From assembly GCA_949752745.1 (NCBI GenBank), contig OX457029.1:18060615-18124614 (forward strand): a stretch of DNA of 64,000 bases. Direction: 5' to 3'. Source of the DNA: Protula sp. h YS-2021. Taxonomy: Eukaryota > Annelida > Polychaeta > Sabellida > Serpulidae. Positions 38,050-50,290 of the stretch are shown here, piece by piece. Under the pieces are notes generated by a model. The model saw nothing but the letters and a program-made list of their open reading frames with translations, did no database searches and was not told the DNA's origin. The stretch's first letter is position 1; each line of letters opens with the position of its first letter. The translations under genes and the position numbers were made by a program.

Positions 38050-40787
38050 GTCTCGTCGTAAGCTAGGACATCATATGGGCGTTGCGTTGCCTTCAGTAAA
38101 GTCGGACAATTAACAAATAACTGAACGGCTGGTCGTTTAGGTATACCATACTGCGGCCTAAGGGCAAGTTTCAACTTGTACAAATGTTGTGCTTTCCCAA
38201 GTGTCCTAGTCCCAGTGGGAAAGCCCCGCTGCAAAGTAAGGTGGTCAGAATAAGGCCGGGACCAGCAGACTGGGGAGAAAAATTCAGATAGACACATATG
38301 GAGAATAACAACATAAACACAAAGATACACAAAACACCGCAGTGCGCTAACAGGCGTCCGCACTTAGACATCGAGTCTCCTCCTACTCCCCACTTTGAAT
38401 ATATCGTTGTTTCGCCACAACAAAGTTCTTTCAAGCTTTCCCCAATTGCGATTCACAGAAGTGTATGTTCTGCTATCGGTTCTCAAAACTCTATCGAAAG
38501 ACATTCTAATACAAGTATATTCGGCTCAATAGAGTAAAAATCTTCTGGAAATGAAAACATTTGTAAACATACCAGTCAAAAGCATCCCTCACCAGAATTT
38601 GAGCTACACCAATGAAGTCATTAACCACCCTGAACTATATTTCTGTACAAAGGAGGAACTCGTACACAAACTCGACAACTAAGGTGTCACAGGATGCTGT
38701 AGACTTGGCATTCGCGGAACGCATATGCTCACATTCCGGAGGTCATCGTTGCCTTCAGATGTGAGAGTTGATTGCCTTAAATAAGGCATCAAGCTCTACA
38801 TCCCCAAAGCTGTGCGGTGCTACAACTGCCAGTGGTATGGGCATGGAAGCAGCAAGTGTAAAAGGTCTGCGGTGACATGTGCAAATTGCGCTGAGGACTG
38901 TTCTGACTACAAATCTTGTACTGGAGATATCAAATGTATTAACTGCAAGGGAAACTACCCAGCGTCCGCAAAGGATTGTCTAGTGTGGCTCCATCCCTTA
39001 CCCAGAGGAAAATTAATGTACAAAGCACCATGATCAAATCGTTCATACCAAAATTGACACCCGAGAAGCTTGTTGCCAAACGGATGTTGCTTGGGTCAGA
39101 CCACTCAAACACCAGGTCGTGTAAAAACTACCCCAAAAAAGTCGAAGGTTTCGTCTGTTACGAATACTGACTCGACTGACTGATACCTCGGTGAGCAAGC
39201 CTTCGCAGGAGATGCAGTTGACATCGGCTTGTCCATGTACTCCATCACCTAGTCTGTCAGCTAGAGGTAAAGTGGCTACCTCTGACAGACTAGGTCAAAA
39301 CTGAAGAGCAAGGCACGTCTTGCCACAGAACATGTGCAGCAGGCCTCAAATAGATTCCACATGTTGATGGAGATGGAGGGGCCTGAGGAGGGACAGTCGC
39401 CACCGCAGCCAATGCAACCGGTAGCTTTAATGCTAGCTTTAATACATGTCCACAGTCCAGCCGTTTTTGCATCAAGAAACTTGCGGTACAGAAAACAAAC
39501 CACTTAACCTAAGAGGCTATGTGAGTTACATTAGCATATTTACGAATGGCCGAGCTATCGGTTGAGTATCTACATTTATTCGAACAGATATCATCCAAAG
39601 CAAAATTCCAATAAAAACAATCCTTCAGGGACAGGCAACTCTAATTCCAATAGGAAAAACGTTTAAATATTTGCAATATATGCCTACCTTCACCACTCAC
39701 AACATAACCAAACGAAAAAAAACGATGATTAAACCAACTACACAAAGAGTATTGCTCTTGGCCGATTACAATACCCACAGCCCGTCACAGGGCAACAATA
39801 GCAAACTTTTAAAGGAAACCTTGTCGAAAATCTGTTAACCCATTATGATCTATCTTTATTCAATGGCAAATCATTAACAAACATTCATCCTGGTATTGGT
39901 TCAAAAACCTCTGTTGACCTGTCTATTGCTTTAGCAAACCTGTTTTTAGGATTTTCGTGGAAGGTGTTAGATATTTTTACGGAAGCGACCATTTTCCCAT
40001 TTTACTCAGGAAAACCGTACCATTGCGCGAGGAATGGTTATCCAAGTGGGAATTCAATAGTCAACTGGTTTTTTATTCCAGGAGTTATACCATTATAGTA
40101 TCAGAAGAGAGAACTTTGCTGAAGATGACGATCCAGTCATGCTATTTACCGCACTCATTCAAAGCATCGCTCAAAAATCCATACCGAAAACATCAAGATT
40201 TCGTCGAAATTCCAACAAACCTTGGATCAATGACGACTGTAAACGTGCAACAGCAAATCGTAAAAATGCTCTTCTCTTTTTTATAATTTACCATGACAAC
40301 GCTCAGAAAATAGAATATAAAAGATTTAATGCAATCTCGCGCAGAGCCATAAAACAAAGCAAACAACAGTCATAGCAAGAGAACGTCTCGAAGCTGACCA
40401 AAAACACCTCTTTTGTGAAAACTTGGGACTTGCTTCGCAAAATCTCAGGCAAAAGCTCTTTCAACTCACCAGAGCATCAACATCCTGCTTGATCTTTTAA
40501 ACAATATAGGGAAGACTGGTGTCTTTCCTGAATTATGGAAAGAGGCTACAATACTCCTTATACCAAGACCAAATAAAGATCCTGCAAATCCACAACCCAC
40601 AGAATTATCGACTAGTCTCGTTTACTAGCTACCTTTGTAAAACATTCGAAAGAATAACAGCCGAAAGATTAATTTGGTATTTAGAAAAAAATCTACTACT
40701 TGTTGATATCCAGAGTGGTTTCAGAAAACAAAGAAAAAGAACCACTATTGATGACGTCATTTATAAAAAATTCAAACGAGCATAACT
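38050..40787 (+). mobile_element. I/Jockey-type LINE, copy B (5' UTR, gag and partial ORF2)
   Basis: The 5' part shares phrases with the leader of copy C at 45.4-45.57 kb (CGGCTGGTCGTT and a following GGGCCGGG block). A gag with zinc knuckles (38.6-39.17 kb) is followed by ORF2 pieces that match copy A, including the endonuclease and RT finger region (NYRLVSFTSYLCKTFERITA, GFRKQRKR). The rest of RT and RNase H are missing where Polinton 2 begins. Confidence 0.7.
38600..39175 (+). pseudogene. LINE gag with CCHC knuckles (copy B)
   Basis: Readable knuckles are RCYNCQWYGHGSSKCKRS, CANCAEDCSDYKSC and CINCKGNYPASAKDC, the three-knuckle series of Jockey/I gag proteins (one His replaced in the second). 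The upstream RNA-binding part is broken by stops. Frames change near 39.03 kb. Confidence 0.65.
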
Positions 40788-40899
40788 TCAAAGTGCTGTA
40801 ATTCCCATCACATACCATCAAGACAGTTAGCGATAACATGATACAAATGAATATCCTAAATGAAGACGTGAAATATGGATGGCGTCATGCAGTGTTGAT

Positions 40900-43800
40900 A
40901 ATCTTAGATGAATTTGAGAGACATTAATGTGAAAAACTTGCTTTTCGTAAAGAAAAAGGACTTATTACTTGCCACGTTTGCTTCCGTGCCTTCAACTATG
41001 CTGAACAGTGTTCAGATCATACCAGTGATTATACACATACTCATGCAGCATCAATGCAAAACATACCTATAAAAGTATTAGTCAGAGCAACCTCCTACAA
41101 CGAAACAAAAAAAAAAAGAAACTGAGACAAAAAAAAGCACAAACTAAGAAACAAACAAAGAATGATATAATGCAATTGGGTAAAGGTGGAAGAACAAGCC
41201 TTGGTGGGCATGCACATCAAGAAATGTTTGAACCTGAAAATGAATCTGACTTGTTACTGTAAATGCGGCAGCAAGAAAAGATGGTACATTATCGCTTTAG
41301 CCCAATTCAAGAAAATAACAGCAAATGAAGAGGTGGTGTTGGTAGAACGTGTGAATGATGCTCATCTGAACACTCAGACTTTTAGAGCATTTAATGAAAT
41401 GGATATTGATAACTATTTGCCAAATGCATTCAAGGATTTCTTCAACAAGTTTGATGAGCATGAAGTTCATAAGCTACAGTAGAACCCTTGCAGGCCTCCA
41501 GCTACATTGAGCTGCCAAAGAAGATAAAGAATAGCAAGGGTGTTAGCAACATCAAGAACACAGACAACAAGTGCTTCCTATGGTTTGTATTAGCTCATCT
41601 ACATTCAATACTTGAAAATGTTTGTTTATCATAGAAGTATCGACCATTTGAACATGATCTGAATTTGGAAGATACAACATTCCCAAAACCAATTCACCAA
41701 ATTCCTAAATTTGAGAAGAAAAACATTGCCATCAATGTTTTTTGCTTGGGAAAGTGCAGTTGTAGTACCTATCCACATGAGTTGCATAAGTCAACATGAG
41801 AGTGACACTGAAATCAGCTCAGTGCTTATCCGGGACAATAAGAAGAGATATTATTGCCTGATTAAGAACTTTAGTCTACTCATGAAGTATTGTTCAAAAT
41901 ATCATGATGAAAACGTTTCACTGCTTCATTTTTTTTGCATGGGCTCGTGCGACAAGACCTTTTGGACAAATATCGTGAAGTTTGTAGGAAGCATAGAGCA
42001 CAGCGATTGTCATTTCGAGAGGATACAATCATTCGATTCAAATGCATTGCAAAACAACAAAAGTCGCCCTATGTTATTAATGGTGACTTTGTATGCTGTA
42101 CAGAGAAATGTGACACACAGGACAAGTATCAACACCACAAGACCTACAGTTTTTCCTATGTTGTTGTCAGCGAACCTAAGAAGCGTGACTCTGTGCTTTG
42201 TTGCGGAGACAATGCTGTCCACAAATTTCTAAAGTATATGTTCGATGAACATGATCGTATTATGAATCGATTGAGCAACCCAAAACCCGTTGAAGTTACT
42301 GCTGAGGATAAGAATCAGTTTGCTCAAGCTATTCATTACTACATTGGCCATGGGTTGATGGGAAGGGTCGTGTGCAAGATCATGATCACATCAGTGGAAA
42401 ATACCGTGGAGCAGCCTATAGTGAATGTAACTTACAGTTTCAAAGGATCAAGCAAGAAAATTGGGACTCATTCATCAACCATGTCCTATTCCTATTCCAA
42501 AAAAGTGAAGATGTCAGTCATTTCCAACACCGTGGAAAAATACATTAGGTTACCATGGGCAATCTGAAATTCATCGACATCTACCAATTCATGGAAGCAT
42601 GTTTGCAAAAATTAGTGACCGAAGGTAAAGATAACTTGAAGAATATGATTAGTTATGTACGCGACAGTCAGCAGCAAGATTTATTTTTGAGGAAAAGAGT
42701 ACATCCCCATGACTATGCTGATGAACACTCCAATTTTGCAGAAACCAAGTTTTCACCACATAAAAGACTTTTACACTTAATTGTATGACGAAAACATAAG
42801 TGATGAGGACATTGTTCATGCACAAAGGGTCTGGAATATATCCCACTGCAACCATTATGGAGAGTATCATGACCTCTATCAGAGGTGTTGCTGTTGGCAG
42901 ATGTGTTTGAAAATTTTAGAAATATGTGTCCCAGCACGTATGAATGACATCCTGCTCATTACTATACAGCACCAGGTTTGACATGGGATGCTATGCTGAA
43001 ACATACCAAGATTCAATTGGAAGTGATATATGATACTGACATGTGTCAAGTGGTGGAGCAAGGTGTGCGAAAAAGTATTCTGTTATTACACACAAGCATG
43101 CAAAAACAAACAACCCCTACATTCCAGACTATGATGTGACCAAGTCAACAAACTACATCATGCACTTTGACGCCAAACAATCTCTACGGGTGGAGTATGT
43201 CACAAAGTATAACAGAATGTGGATTTGCATTGGTGGAAGATTCAGAATCTCTTGACTATATGAAAGCTACATGAAATACTGAGAAAAGATATATTTTAGA
43301 GGTAGATCTCGCATACCATAATCTTCACAGTGACTATTCAGTGGGTCCTGAGAAGAAAATTGTTTGAATTAGTAAATTGCCTGAATACGGTCAGAACCTG
43401 AGAAAGCAGCTGAGATTGGAATTTAAAAATACAGAAAATTTGATTCCACATCTCTGTGGTAATTAAAATTATGTGATACTTTATCGAAATTTGCAGCACT
43501 ACATGTCTCTTGGATTGAAAGTGACAAAGGTGCATCGAGCCATTATGTTACAGCGGAGTAAATGGCTAACTAAACATATTGATGCCAACACAGAGAAGAG
43601 AAAAGTGTCAAAACAGCCATTTGAAAAAGATCATATTTGGCAAAAACTATGGAAAATGTGAGGAAACGAAAAAATGTAGAATAGGTTCACGAGGAAAAAC
43701 GTTTGAGAAAGGTGGTGGCCAAGCCTACATTTAACAAATTCAACATTTTCAATGAGGATTTGACAGCTGTACACTGCCTCAAATCGGATCAGATTTTGAA

Positions 43801-44370
43801 CAGACCCGTTCAGATTGGGTTTACGATTCTGGAGCAAAACCCTCTTGTGTGATAGAATTACATGAAGAAGAAGTATAGAGAGGCAAAACTGCTGTTCAGT
43901 GACACAGACAGTTTGTTCAATGGCATACCGACCAGAGACACTCACAAAGATAGGCAACAGGATTGACATCTTTTTGATACAAGTGATTATCCAAAGGACC
44001 ATTTTACTATGAACAAGAAAGTGTTGGGGAAAATGAAAGGTGAAACTGCAGGAGTACCCACTGAGGAGTTTGTGGGGCTTTGACTCAAGATGTACAGTTT
44101 GTTCTATGGTGAAAAAAGAAACGTACTGCTAAGGGCATTACGCGCGCCTGTCAGTGGCGAATGACACATGTTCAAAAAAAGAATAGTTTATTTAGGGAAG
44201 AGCAGTCATATGTCGTGGGAAACATCATACAAAGTCATAAACATTAGGTTTTTTCAAAGAAGATTGTGAAGGTGGGTCTATCACCATTTGATGACAAGCG
44301 TTATGTGTTGTATGACCATATTAGCCTATGTGCATTACACAGCTCAATACAACTCGTAGAGCATGAGTGC
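40900..44370 (+). pseudogene. polB: PolB of Polinton copy 2 (including N-terminal region)
   Basis: This copy preserves the N-terminal part missing in copy 1. It has a C2H2 zinc finger-like segment (CHVCFRAFNYAEQCSDH, near 40.97 kb), a middle domain (KYMFDEHDRIMNRLSNPKPV), a Cys-rich insert (YVINGDFVCCTEKC) and an exonuclease region. The palm and C-terminus follow: KVTKVHRAIM, FSDTDS near 43.9 kb and SPFDDKRYV near 44.29 kb. It is interrupted by many stops and frameshifts. Copy 1 sequence from 222 to 2095 aligns along 42.56-44.35 kb. Confidence 0.85.
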
Positions 44371-44429
44371 CCACCCTGAGACAAAGTAATCATTCTGCAT
44401 CAAACTGTAGAAGAATGGACATACCTGCA

Positions 44430-44965
44430 ATGCCTACATGTCTGAGACGAAACCTATGACAAAGAGGGAGTTGAAACCACTGGAAATGCAACAGCTAAAG
44501 CCACAGCCTCAAAGAAAGCCAAAATTTACACAGATGAAAAGAGTTGAGTGCTCGATAACAGCTACCATGCCACCGAGTAAAAAACGAAAATGGAGCTTAA
44601 GGCAGAGCTTAAAGCAGCACTTGACAACCTAAAGCCAAAAAAGAATCCAAACCTAAAGCAGAGCGATGACCCAGAGCTACTGCCACTGCTGTAAATCCTG
44701 GGCGTAAAGCTGTCACTGCAAAACCTATGAAGATGAATCTAGATGATTTACCGATTGTGATACCCATCAGTGGAGAAAAATATATTAAACTGGTGAAATA
44801 AAAACAGCAAGTGATGGTTAACATTCTTGAATATATCTCCGACCATGCTTCAGGGAGGTTATATCCTACCAAGAAAGGAATCTTGTTGTCATTGAAAGAA
44901 TGGCAATTATTGAAGAAGCAAATGACGCCAGTGAATCACGTGCTTCAGCAGACTGATGTGTATGA
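44430..44965 (+). pseudogene. PC4-like gene of Polinton copy 2
   Basis: A Lys-rich N-terminal region is followed by a degenerate PC4 domain: GEKYIKL, VNILEYISDH, YPTKKGILLSLKEWQLLKKQ. The order and the spacing behind PolB are the same as in copy 1. At least one stop inside the first strand and a frame change break it. Confidence 0.65.
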
Positions 44966-45004
44966 ATGCTGCGACATTTAGCAACAAAGTAATCATTTGC
45001 CATC

Positions 45005-45240
45005 ATGAACTCAAACGTGCAACTATCTCTGGATCACTTGGGTGAACTGACGATCTGTTACTGTGGAACTTTAATTATCCTGTCTCCTGAAGATCGAGCC
45101 ATAGTGAAGGATTATTGACATGGTGAAGGAATCGTTAAAAATATCAGGATTTCATCTACAAGTGTCATAAGATCTTAGTGTGAAAGTCATTGAATGTGAC
45201 AGTGTATACAGCTGTATACAGTTTCAACAGTAGCAGGGCT
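45005..45240 (+). pseudogene. Family A relic of Polinton copy 2 (+ side)
   Basis: ATG 45005 opens a frame (LSLDHLGELTICYCGTLIIL) that ends in TGA near 45117. Beyond it, the phrase SGFHLQVS and CIQFQQ match the middle part of family A protein 2 of copy 1. Interrupted by the LINE leader. Confidence 0.45.
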
Positions 45241-45249
45241 CTTCTTCGC

Positions 45250-46560
45250 TGAAAGCCCCCCAAAAAAACACACTCTGCCGTGGATTGCACCCCTGACGGG
45301 AGGGAGACCGGTGATTTGATCGTTGAAGTTACCAGGTTCTAGGCAATACAGCCTTTGGCCCATTCTTCAACACAAGAAGGGCGATAAAGATGGCCCGTCA
45401 CGATCATTTACGGCTGGTCGTTCAGGTTAACCACACTATGGCCATAGGGCCAATCTACCGGCGTTGGATGGGGAATACCTCCGCGCCTACTTGAGTATAC
45501 CAGGTGACCCAGCCATCGTGCGGAATTTTCGCTGCCTTAAAGTCGGTCAAAGTAGGGCCGGGGGCCGGCAGACCTGAAGGAATATTTTTTGGAAATAATG
45601 GATGAAAATAAAAACACCACAAAAATGCCACAAAAGCGACCCCATATTCAGAATCTGAATCTTATCCGATGCCTTTCCCGAAGTTTATTATTGTCCGCGA
45701 TTGAGAAACAGTTAACAGCCATCTTTGGAACAAATTACACAGTGGAGCGCTTAAAATCTCGCGATTTGTTGATGCAGGTCACCACTGCAAAGCAGAGCAA
45801 TAACCTCTGTAAAACCTCCACATTTGATACAGTTAAGCGCGCACCACATAGAAGCCTAAATGTTACAAGAGGCGTTGTGGCAGATGCAGAATTGCTGTAC
45901 TGTTGCGAGGAAGAAATAGTCGAAGGATTCAAGAAACAAGGTGTTATAGCAGAAAGAGCTATGGGGAAAAGAGGTACCTATATGCTCACCTTTCAAAGGT
46001 CCTCGCTACCACCATCAGTTAAAGTCAGTCACCTCAGTTAAGAAGTCAGGTCATACATCCCAAACCCGCTGCGGTGCTACAACTGCCAGCGATATGGACA
46101 CAGCAGTAATATATGTAATTAGCAAATCATTTGCTCGAGATGTGCCTAAATAGTCCATTTGACAGACAATTGCAAATAAAAAGTTGAAAATTGCGCCAAC
46201 TGCAGAAGGGTCCCAAAAGTGGACAAAAGAAAGAAAAAAAAGTCAAAAAAATAAAAGCCGAAAGGGGTGTCACATACACCGAGGCTCGCAAAATCGTTGA
46301 GGGAGATGGCTCGTGAAACCACGCTGCTGCCGTAAAAGCAAGTCGCACAACAGTAAGCACGGGGTGTCAGAAAATCATCTCTTGGCTCAGTGAGCTGCAA
46401 CGGTGTTTACCGCAAGCAAAAAAAAACATCAGTTACGCCAGTAAAACCAACAATCGCGACACAGATAGGAAGCTCGCTGAGTACTCCATCTCCGAGCGCA
46501 AGACCAAAAAATACTGCAAGCCCTTTCTCACCACTCGTACACGGAAGTAGCTCAAAGACA
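45250..46560 (+). mobile_element. I/Jockey-type LINE, copy C (leader + gag) inside Polinton 2
   Basis: After a ~300-bp leader related to copy B, a gag ORF (45589-46041) reads LSRSLLLSAIEKQL, LKSRDLLMQVTT, KRAPHRSLNVTRGVV and GTYMLTFQRSSLPPSVKV, then IPNPLRCYNCQRYGHSSN. This is the gag of Jockey/I LINEs with its first zinc knuckle. A frame change breaks it after the gag body (near 46041). No ORF2 remains; the Polinton integrase begins directly after. Confidence 0.7.
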
Positions 46561-46705
46561 AGGCATCACTATGAGATCCATGGGATCTATGGTTATAATT
46601 ATAAATCAAGCCCTTTCTCACCACTTGCCAATCGTACGCGATGCGACTCAAAGACAAGGCATCACTATGAGATCCATGGGATCTATGGTTATAATTATAA
46701 ATCAA
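46517..46705. repeat. ~90-96-bp tandem duplication at the LINE/integrase junction
   Basis: CAAGCCCTTTCTCACCAC, then CTCAAAGACAAGGCATCAC and TATGGTTATAATTATAAAT occur twice. The unit mixes LINE gag end and integrase sequence, so it duplicated after the two were joined. Confidence 0.8.
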
Positions 46706-47314
46706 GTCTTGTAAAATATATGTATACCGATACGTTTGCCGATGTAGAAAATAGCGATACATCATTCCTTTAAGAGTACGTATGACTGTTTCAGCAAAGT
46801 TGGCTTTCGTCTTATTCTTGGTAGTATATGCATGAATGCCTTCTTTCTTTAGAAATTGCTTTATCATCTGTACCATAAATTCTGTTCCATTATCTGACCT
46901 CCATGTTCTGGTCTTCCTGTCGTTTCTTGAAAATTCTTTTGGGAGGCTTGAATGACACTCGCATGACGATTAGTACAAAGTGATCGCCTTCAGTATGACC
47001 TGCAATGTTAGCTACATCTGCCAAGTCCGCATCTCGCATATCATCAATACCACGGGTAATGATGCGTTACCTTTTAAATTCGTTTTTCACTGGTTCAAGT
47101 AAACTAAAGGCTCTTGATCTTGCAACCAATTTTTTACTTTGGAATATGTCAGAGTATGTTTGTTTTGTTTCAGTATTTTGTATAACTTATTAGGTCCTGC
47201 AAATGTCCTAGGGATTCCAGGTTTAAAGTAAGCATTGGTGAAGTAGTCTTTCCACGTGGCCCTATTAACTCGAAATGAAACCAATAATTTACATAAAAAA
47301 ACTTTTATTGACAT
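46560..47314 (-). pseudogene. Integrase of Polinton copy 2 (C-terminus missing)
   Basis: Readable parts: RATWKDYFTNAYFKPGIPR, KILKQNKHTLTYSKVKNWLQ, then a catalytic segment with intact RSDNGTEF and NFAETVIRTLKG. The C-terminal chromodomain-like tail is absent, replaced by the LINE junction. Frameshifts are present, yet this copy retains the second Asp and the Trp codon lost in copy 1. Confidence 0.75.
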
Positions 47315-47414
47315 GTAAATACGAATAACTTAACTAATATTTTAGTAATTCAGAGAAAACAGTTAAAGATTTATGCTGTGCACTACCACCACAATATACA
47401 TATAAACTTTAACT

Positions 47415-47923
47415 TTAATTTTCTTCAAATGTTGTGCAAATATCTACATTCACTTCTACTCGTCCATTACTGAACGTGACAAGCTCTGATGTATCCGTTA
47501 ACAGTAAAACATCATCATCATAATGTAAAATAATTCTAGCAGAAACAGCCAGCATTAGGTCAGCTGGCCAAGTGTTGATAAATCCTGAGTCAATGTCATA
47601 GGCATTCCCTTGGTCAGCTGAGTGGTGTTGATAAATCAATATCATGGTGAATTCAGTTCTTCACATTAACTCAAAACACATTGGACGAAACGGTTTCTTT
47701 GAATTGTCCTTCCAACAACTTTCCAGTGTTTGTGCAGATTTTTCACTTTCAGTACCCAGTTGGATTCAAAATAAAGAAGCTTTGAAAACACAAAGTCAAT
47801 ATAGTTCACTTTGAGAACGTCATCCAATGTATCTATGCTTCCGTTTCTGACATGTTTCACTCTTTTCTTCTCTCTATAGTGATAGAGAACATGTCTCACT
47901 TGAATTTTTTTCAGCATGTTCAT
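47415..47923 (-). pseudogene. Family B relic of Polinton copy 2
   Basis: The two frames read LDDVLKVNYIDFVFSKL, VKNLHKHWKVVGRTIQ and, after a break, ARIILHYDDDVLL with GRVEVNVD. They follow the order of the family B gene at 11995-12384. Unlike in copy 1, it lies directly next to the integrase; the NADAR gene and two other ORFs are absent between them. Confidence 0.7.
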
Positions 47924-47924
47924 A

Positions 47925-48100
47925 CATAGCCTCGCTTAAAATGTCTACCACCTCGTCTATTATTTTCTTCCTTTGTTGACTTTGAAACAACTCACATAAC
48001 ATTAAATTCGTTAGAAGGAAAACATTGTCGCTATGTCTTCATCATTCAAATAACTAAGTTCTAAAAATTGTTAAAAGGTTTTATAACTTACCTTTGAAAC
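47925..48100 (-). pseudogene. Small membrane ORF relic and conserved splice donor, Polinton copy 2
   Basis: LTNLMLCELFQSQQRKK and IIDEVVDIL correspond to the 43-aa ORF at 10768-10899. The upstream donor AAAG|GTAAGTTATAAAACC near 48.08 kb corresponds to the donor at 10956. A frame break lies near the ATG. Confidence 0.5.
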
Positions 48101-48179
48101 AAAACTGCTGACTTGATATACTTTCAGCTTCTTCTTTACATAAAATTCTTATAGAAGTCATCATGTTATAAACCTTCAG

Positions 48180-48480
48180 TAAGCTTATCTTACTGTTGAA
48201 ACTGTATGCAGCGTTCACCAGGTTCTATAACTTTTAAACTAAGATCTTCTGACACTTGTAGATGAAATCCTGGCATTGATAAAGTTTCAAAATTATCCAT
48301 CACCTTCATCTTTAGAAGATAGAATAATATCAGTTCTCTTTCTCATGAATTGGTTATTTACTTCAAAACGAACTTTCAAGTTCTTGGTAACATTATAAAC
48401 ACAGTTTCAACGTTCTTCACTAATGAAATCGCAATGCTCAGTTTACCCTCCATTAAAGAGTCCTGCTGAGCACTCTGCTG
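48180..48480 (-). pseudogene. Family A relic of Polinton copy 2 (- side)
   Basis: The frame reads MPGFHLQVSEDLSLKVIEPG followed by a CIQF match, similar to family A protein 2 and to the + relic at 45.15 kb. Preceded by a stop-rich stretch starting MEGKLSIAISLV. Confidence 0.4.
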
Positions 48481-48629
48481 AATAAATGGTTGAAATCGGT
48501 CCTGTAGTTTTGAAGTTGTGCGCTATTGAAGTTATCATGTTTGCCTTATATACTCAACAAAAAAAGAAACGCAACTTTTTCAAATGGCTGTTATATATCT
48601 TATAGCCTTGTGGAGGGTGGAGGCAGTAG

Positions 48630-48742
48630 GCCAGGGAGGAGGGAGGTCAGTAACGGGGGGGGGGGGGGTCGGACAGTTACCAGGGAGGGAGGGGGGGGTG
48701 GTCGCACAGTCACAGGGGAGGGAGGGGAGGTCGGTCAGTCGA
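48630..48742. repeat. G-rich GGTCGG(T/A)CAGT repeats
   Basis: Alternating G-runs and GGTCGGTCAGT-like phrases that continue on the other side of the foldback element (50199-50290). The foldback element inserted into this array. Confidence 0.8.
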
Positions 48743-48869
48743 TACCCTACAAAACTGCCGACGCATAAACGACGTCGTTAATCTCTAAACTTCATCGGCA
48801 GCGTTGGCAGCGGATTTGAAACATCGTTTATACGTTGGATATACGGCGGAATATGTACGCATTTTTAGA

Positions 48870-49385
48870 AACATCGTATATGCATCGAAAATGCGTCGGA
48901 AAAAAGATGCCGATATTGTCAACGCGTATTATACGTATTTTTTTAAACGTCTATAAAACGCATATTTTTATATGTATAAACGACGTCGGAAATACATCGG
49001 AAAAAAGATGCCGATATTGCAATCGTATATTAAACGTATTATTTCATACGTCTATAAAACGCATATTTTTCTATGTATAAACGACGTCGGAAATACATCG
49101 GAAAAAAGATGCCGATATTGCAATCGTATATTATACGTATTATTTCATACGTCTATAAAACGCATATTTTCCTATGTATAAACGACGTCGGAAATACATC
49201 GGAAAAAAGATGTCGATATTGCAATCGTACATTATACGTATTATTTTATACGTCTATAAAACGCATATTTTCCTATGTATAAACGACGTCGGAAATACAT
49301 CGGAAAAAAGATGCCGATATTGCCAACGGTTATTATACGCATTTTTTATATGTCTATAAAACACATATTTTCCGATGTTTATTTG
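48870..49385. repeat. 101-bp tandem repeat, about five copies
   Basis: The unit carries AACGACGTCGGAAATACATC, GGAAAAAAGATGCCGATATT and ACGTATTATTTCATACGTC with a period of exactly 101 bp. The chain of overlapping ~65-codon frames in it is a by-product of the period. Confidence 0.95.
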
Positions 49386-49619
49386 ACGTCGGAAATTTAT
49401 TGATTGACGTTTGGTAGGGGACATTATGAAGAATCAACAGTGGAGCATTATGAATATACTTGAAAATTATCATTTGCCTCAATAAACTATCCCCCAGCAA
49501 ACATAAAGGAGGAAAAGGCAATACAAATAACTAAATTTAAAAGCGCCAGCGGTAACAAAAAAACTAAAATGTAAGAAGGTAATTTTTTGGGACGAAATAA
49601 AAACGTTAGACCACTTAAT

Positions 49620-49715
49620 TACACTGACGAGGCAGCAGCCGCCGTGGAGTAGAGGTATGTTCCGCGCCTAGGGTGCAAGAGATCCCCGGTTCAAACCCGA
49701 GTAAGTACTAGTGTT
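49620..49715 (+). other. tRNA-like (SINE-type) Pol III promoter sequence
   Basis: GTGGAGTAGAGGTATG resembles an A-box and CCGGTTCAAACCCGAG is a good B-box, about 45 nt apart. The fold does not look like a complete tRNA, so a SINE head or tRNA relic inside the foldback element is more likely. Confidence 0.45.
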
Positions 49716-50198
49716 CAGTTGCAATATATAAATATGCTACGTTATATATTAATATGCTGGTGTATGTATGAATATGTGAATTATGAATGGTTGGTAAGGT
49801 TCAATGGGTCAGTTAAGGTCAGAAACAATTTTTTTTTTCAAATGCGCACACGCATTTTATACGTCTAAAAACCGCATATTTTCCCATTGTCACTTGGTCG
49901 GAAATGCGTTGGAAAACCTCGGAAATACGCATTTTATACGTATAAAAATCATCGGAAGTTCGTCGGAAATGCATCGGAATATAAACGTATAACCGACGTA
50001 TAACCGACGTATAGCCGACGGTTGGTAATACGTCGGATATGCGTCGAATATATGCATAAAAAACTTCGTCGGAAAATATGCGCATAAACGACTAATAAAC
50101 GATGAGCAAAACGGAAAAAATATGCGTATATCCGACGTATGTTGCCGATATTGCCGACGCATTTTATATGCATCTCCGACGTCGAAGAATTTGTAGGG

Positions 50199-50290
50199 TA
50201 GGGAGGGGGAAATCGGTCAGTAACAGGGAGGGGGAAATCGGTCAGCAACAGGGAGGGGGGAGATCGGTCAGTAACAGGGAGTGGTCTGTC
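50199..50290. repeat. G-rich GGTCAGTAACAGGGAGGGG repeats
   Basis: Four copies of (A/G)TCGGTCAG(T/C)AACAGGGAG. Continuation of the array at 48630-48742. Confidence 0.85.

Larger units (their letters stand above)
40800..48540. mobile_element. Polinton copy 2, decayed; capsid/ATPase/protease module missing
   Basis: Left part on +: PolB, PC4-like, family A relic. Right part on -: integrase N-terminal half, family B relic, small membrane ORF relic, family A relic. The late genes from the integrase C-terminus to protease are absent and a LINE gag fragment lies at the junction. All genes contain stops or frameshifts, so it is older than copy 1. Confidence 0.85.
48745..50198. mobile_element. Foldback DNA transposon with CCCTACAAA termini and TA duplications
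   Basis: CCCTACAAA at 48745 faces TTTGTAGGG ending at 50198, with TA on both outer sides. Inside, the left part is a 101-bp tandem array and the right part holds opposite-facing CCGACG/CGTCGGA phrases, so the arms can pair. There is no transposase. The 1454-bp element sits in a G-rich array that resumes outside. Confidence 0.7.

Noticed and set aside
48540..48580. TATACTCAACAAAAAAAGAAACGCAAC phrase as a transposon end
   Set aside because: It recalls repeat termini seen in animal genomes, but no partner end or target duplication was found here.
48835..49359. Four overlapping frames of 61-81 codons
   Set aside because: Each is offset by exactly 101 bp; they follow the tandem repeat, and similarity between them is due to it.
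48870..49385. CRISPR-like array
   Set aside because: The 101-bp units are contiguous repeats without unique spacers, in a eukaryotic context.
49620..49715. Functional tRNA gene
   Set aside because: A B-box is present but no convincing cloverleaf or acceptor pairing can be read; kept only as a tRNA-like relic.
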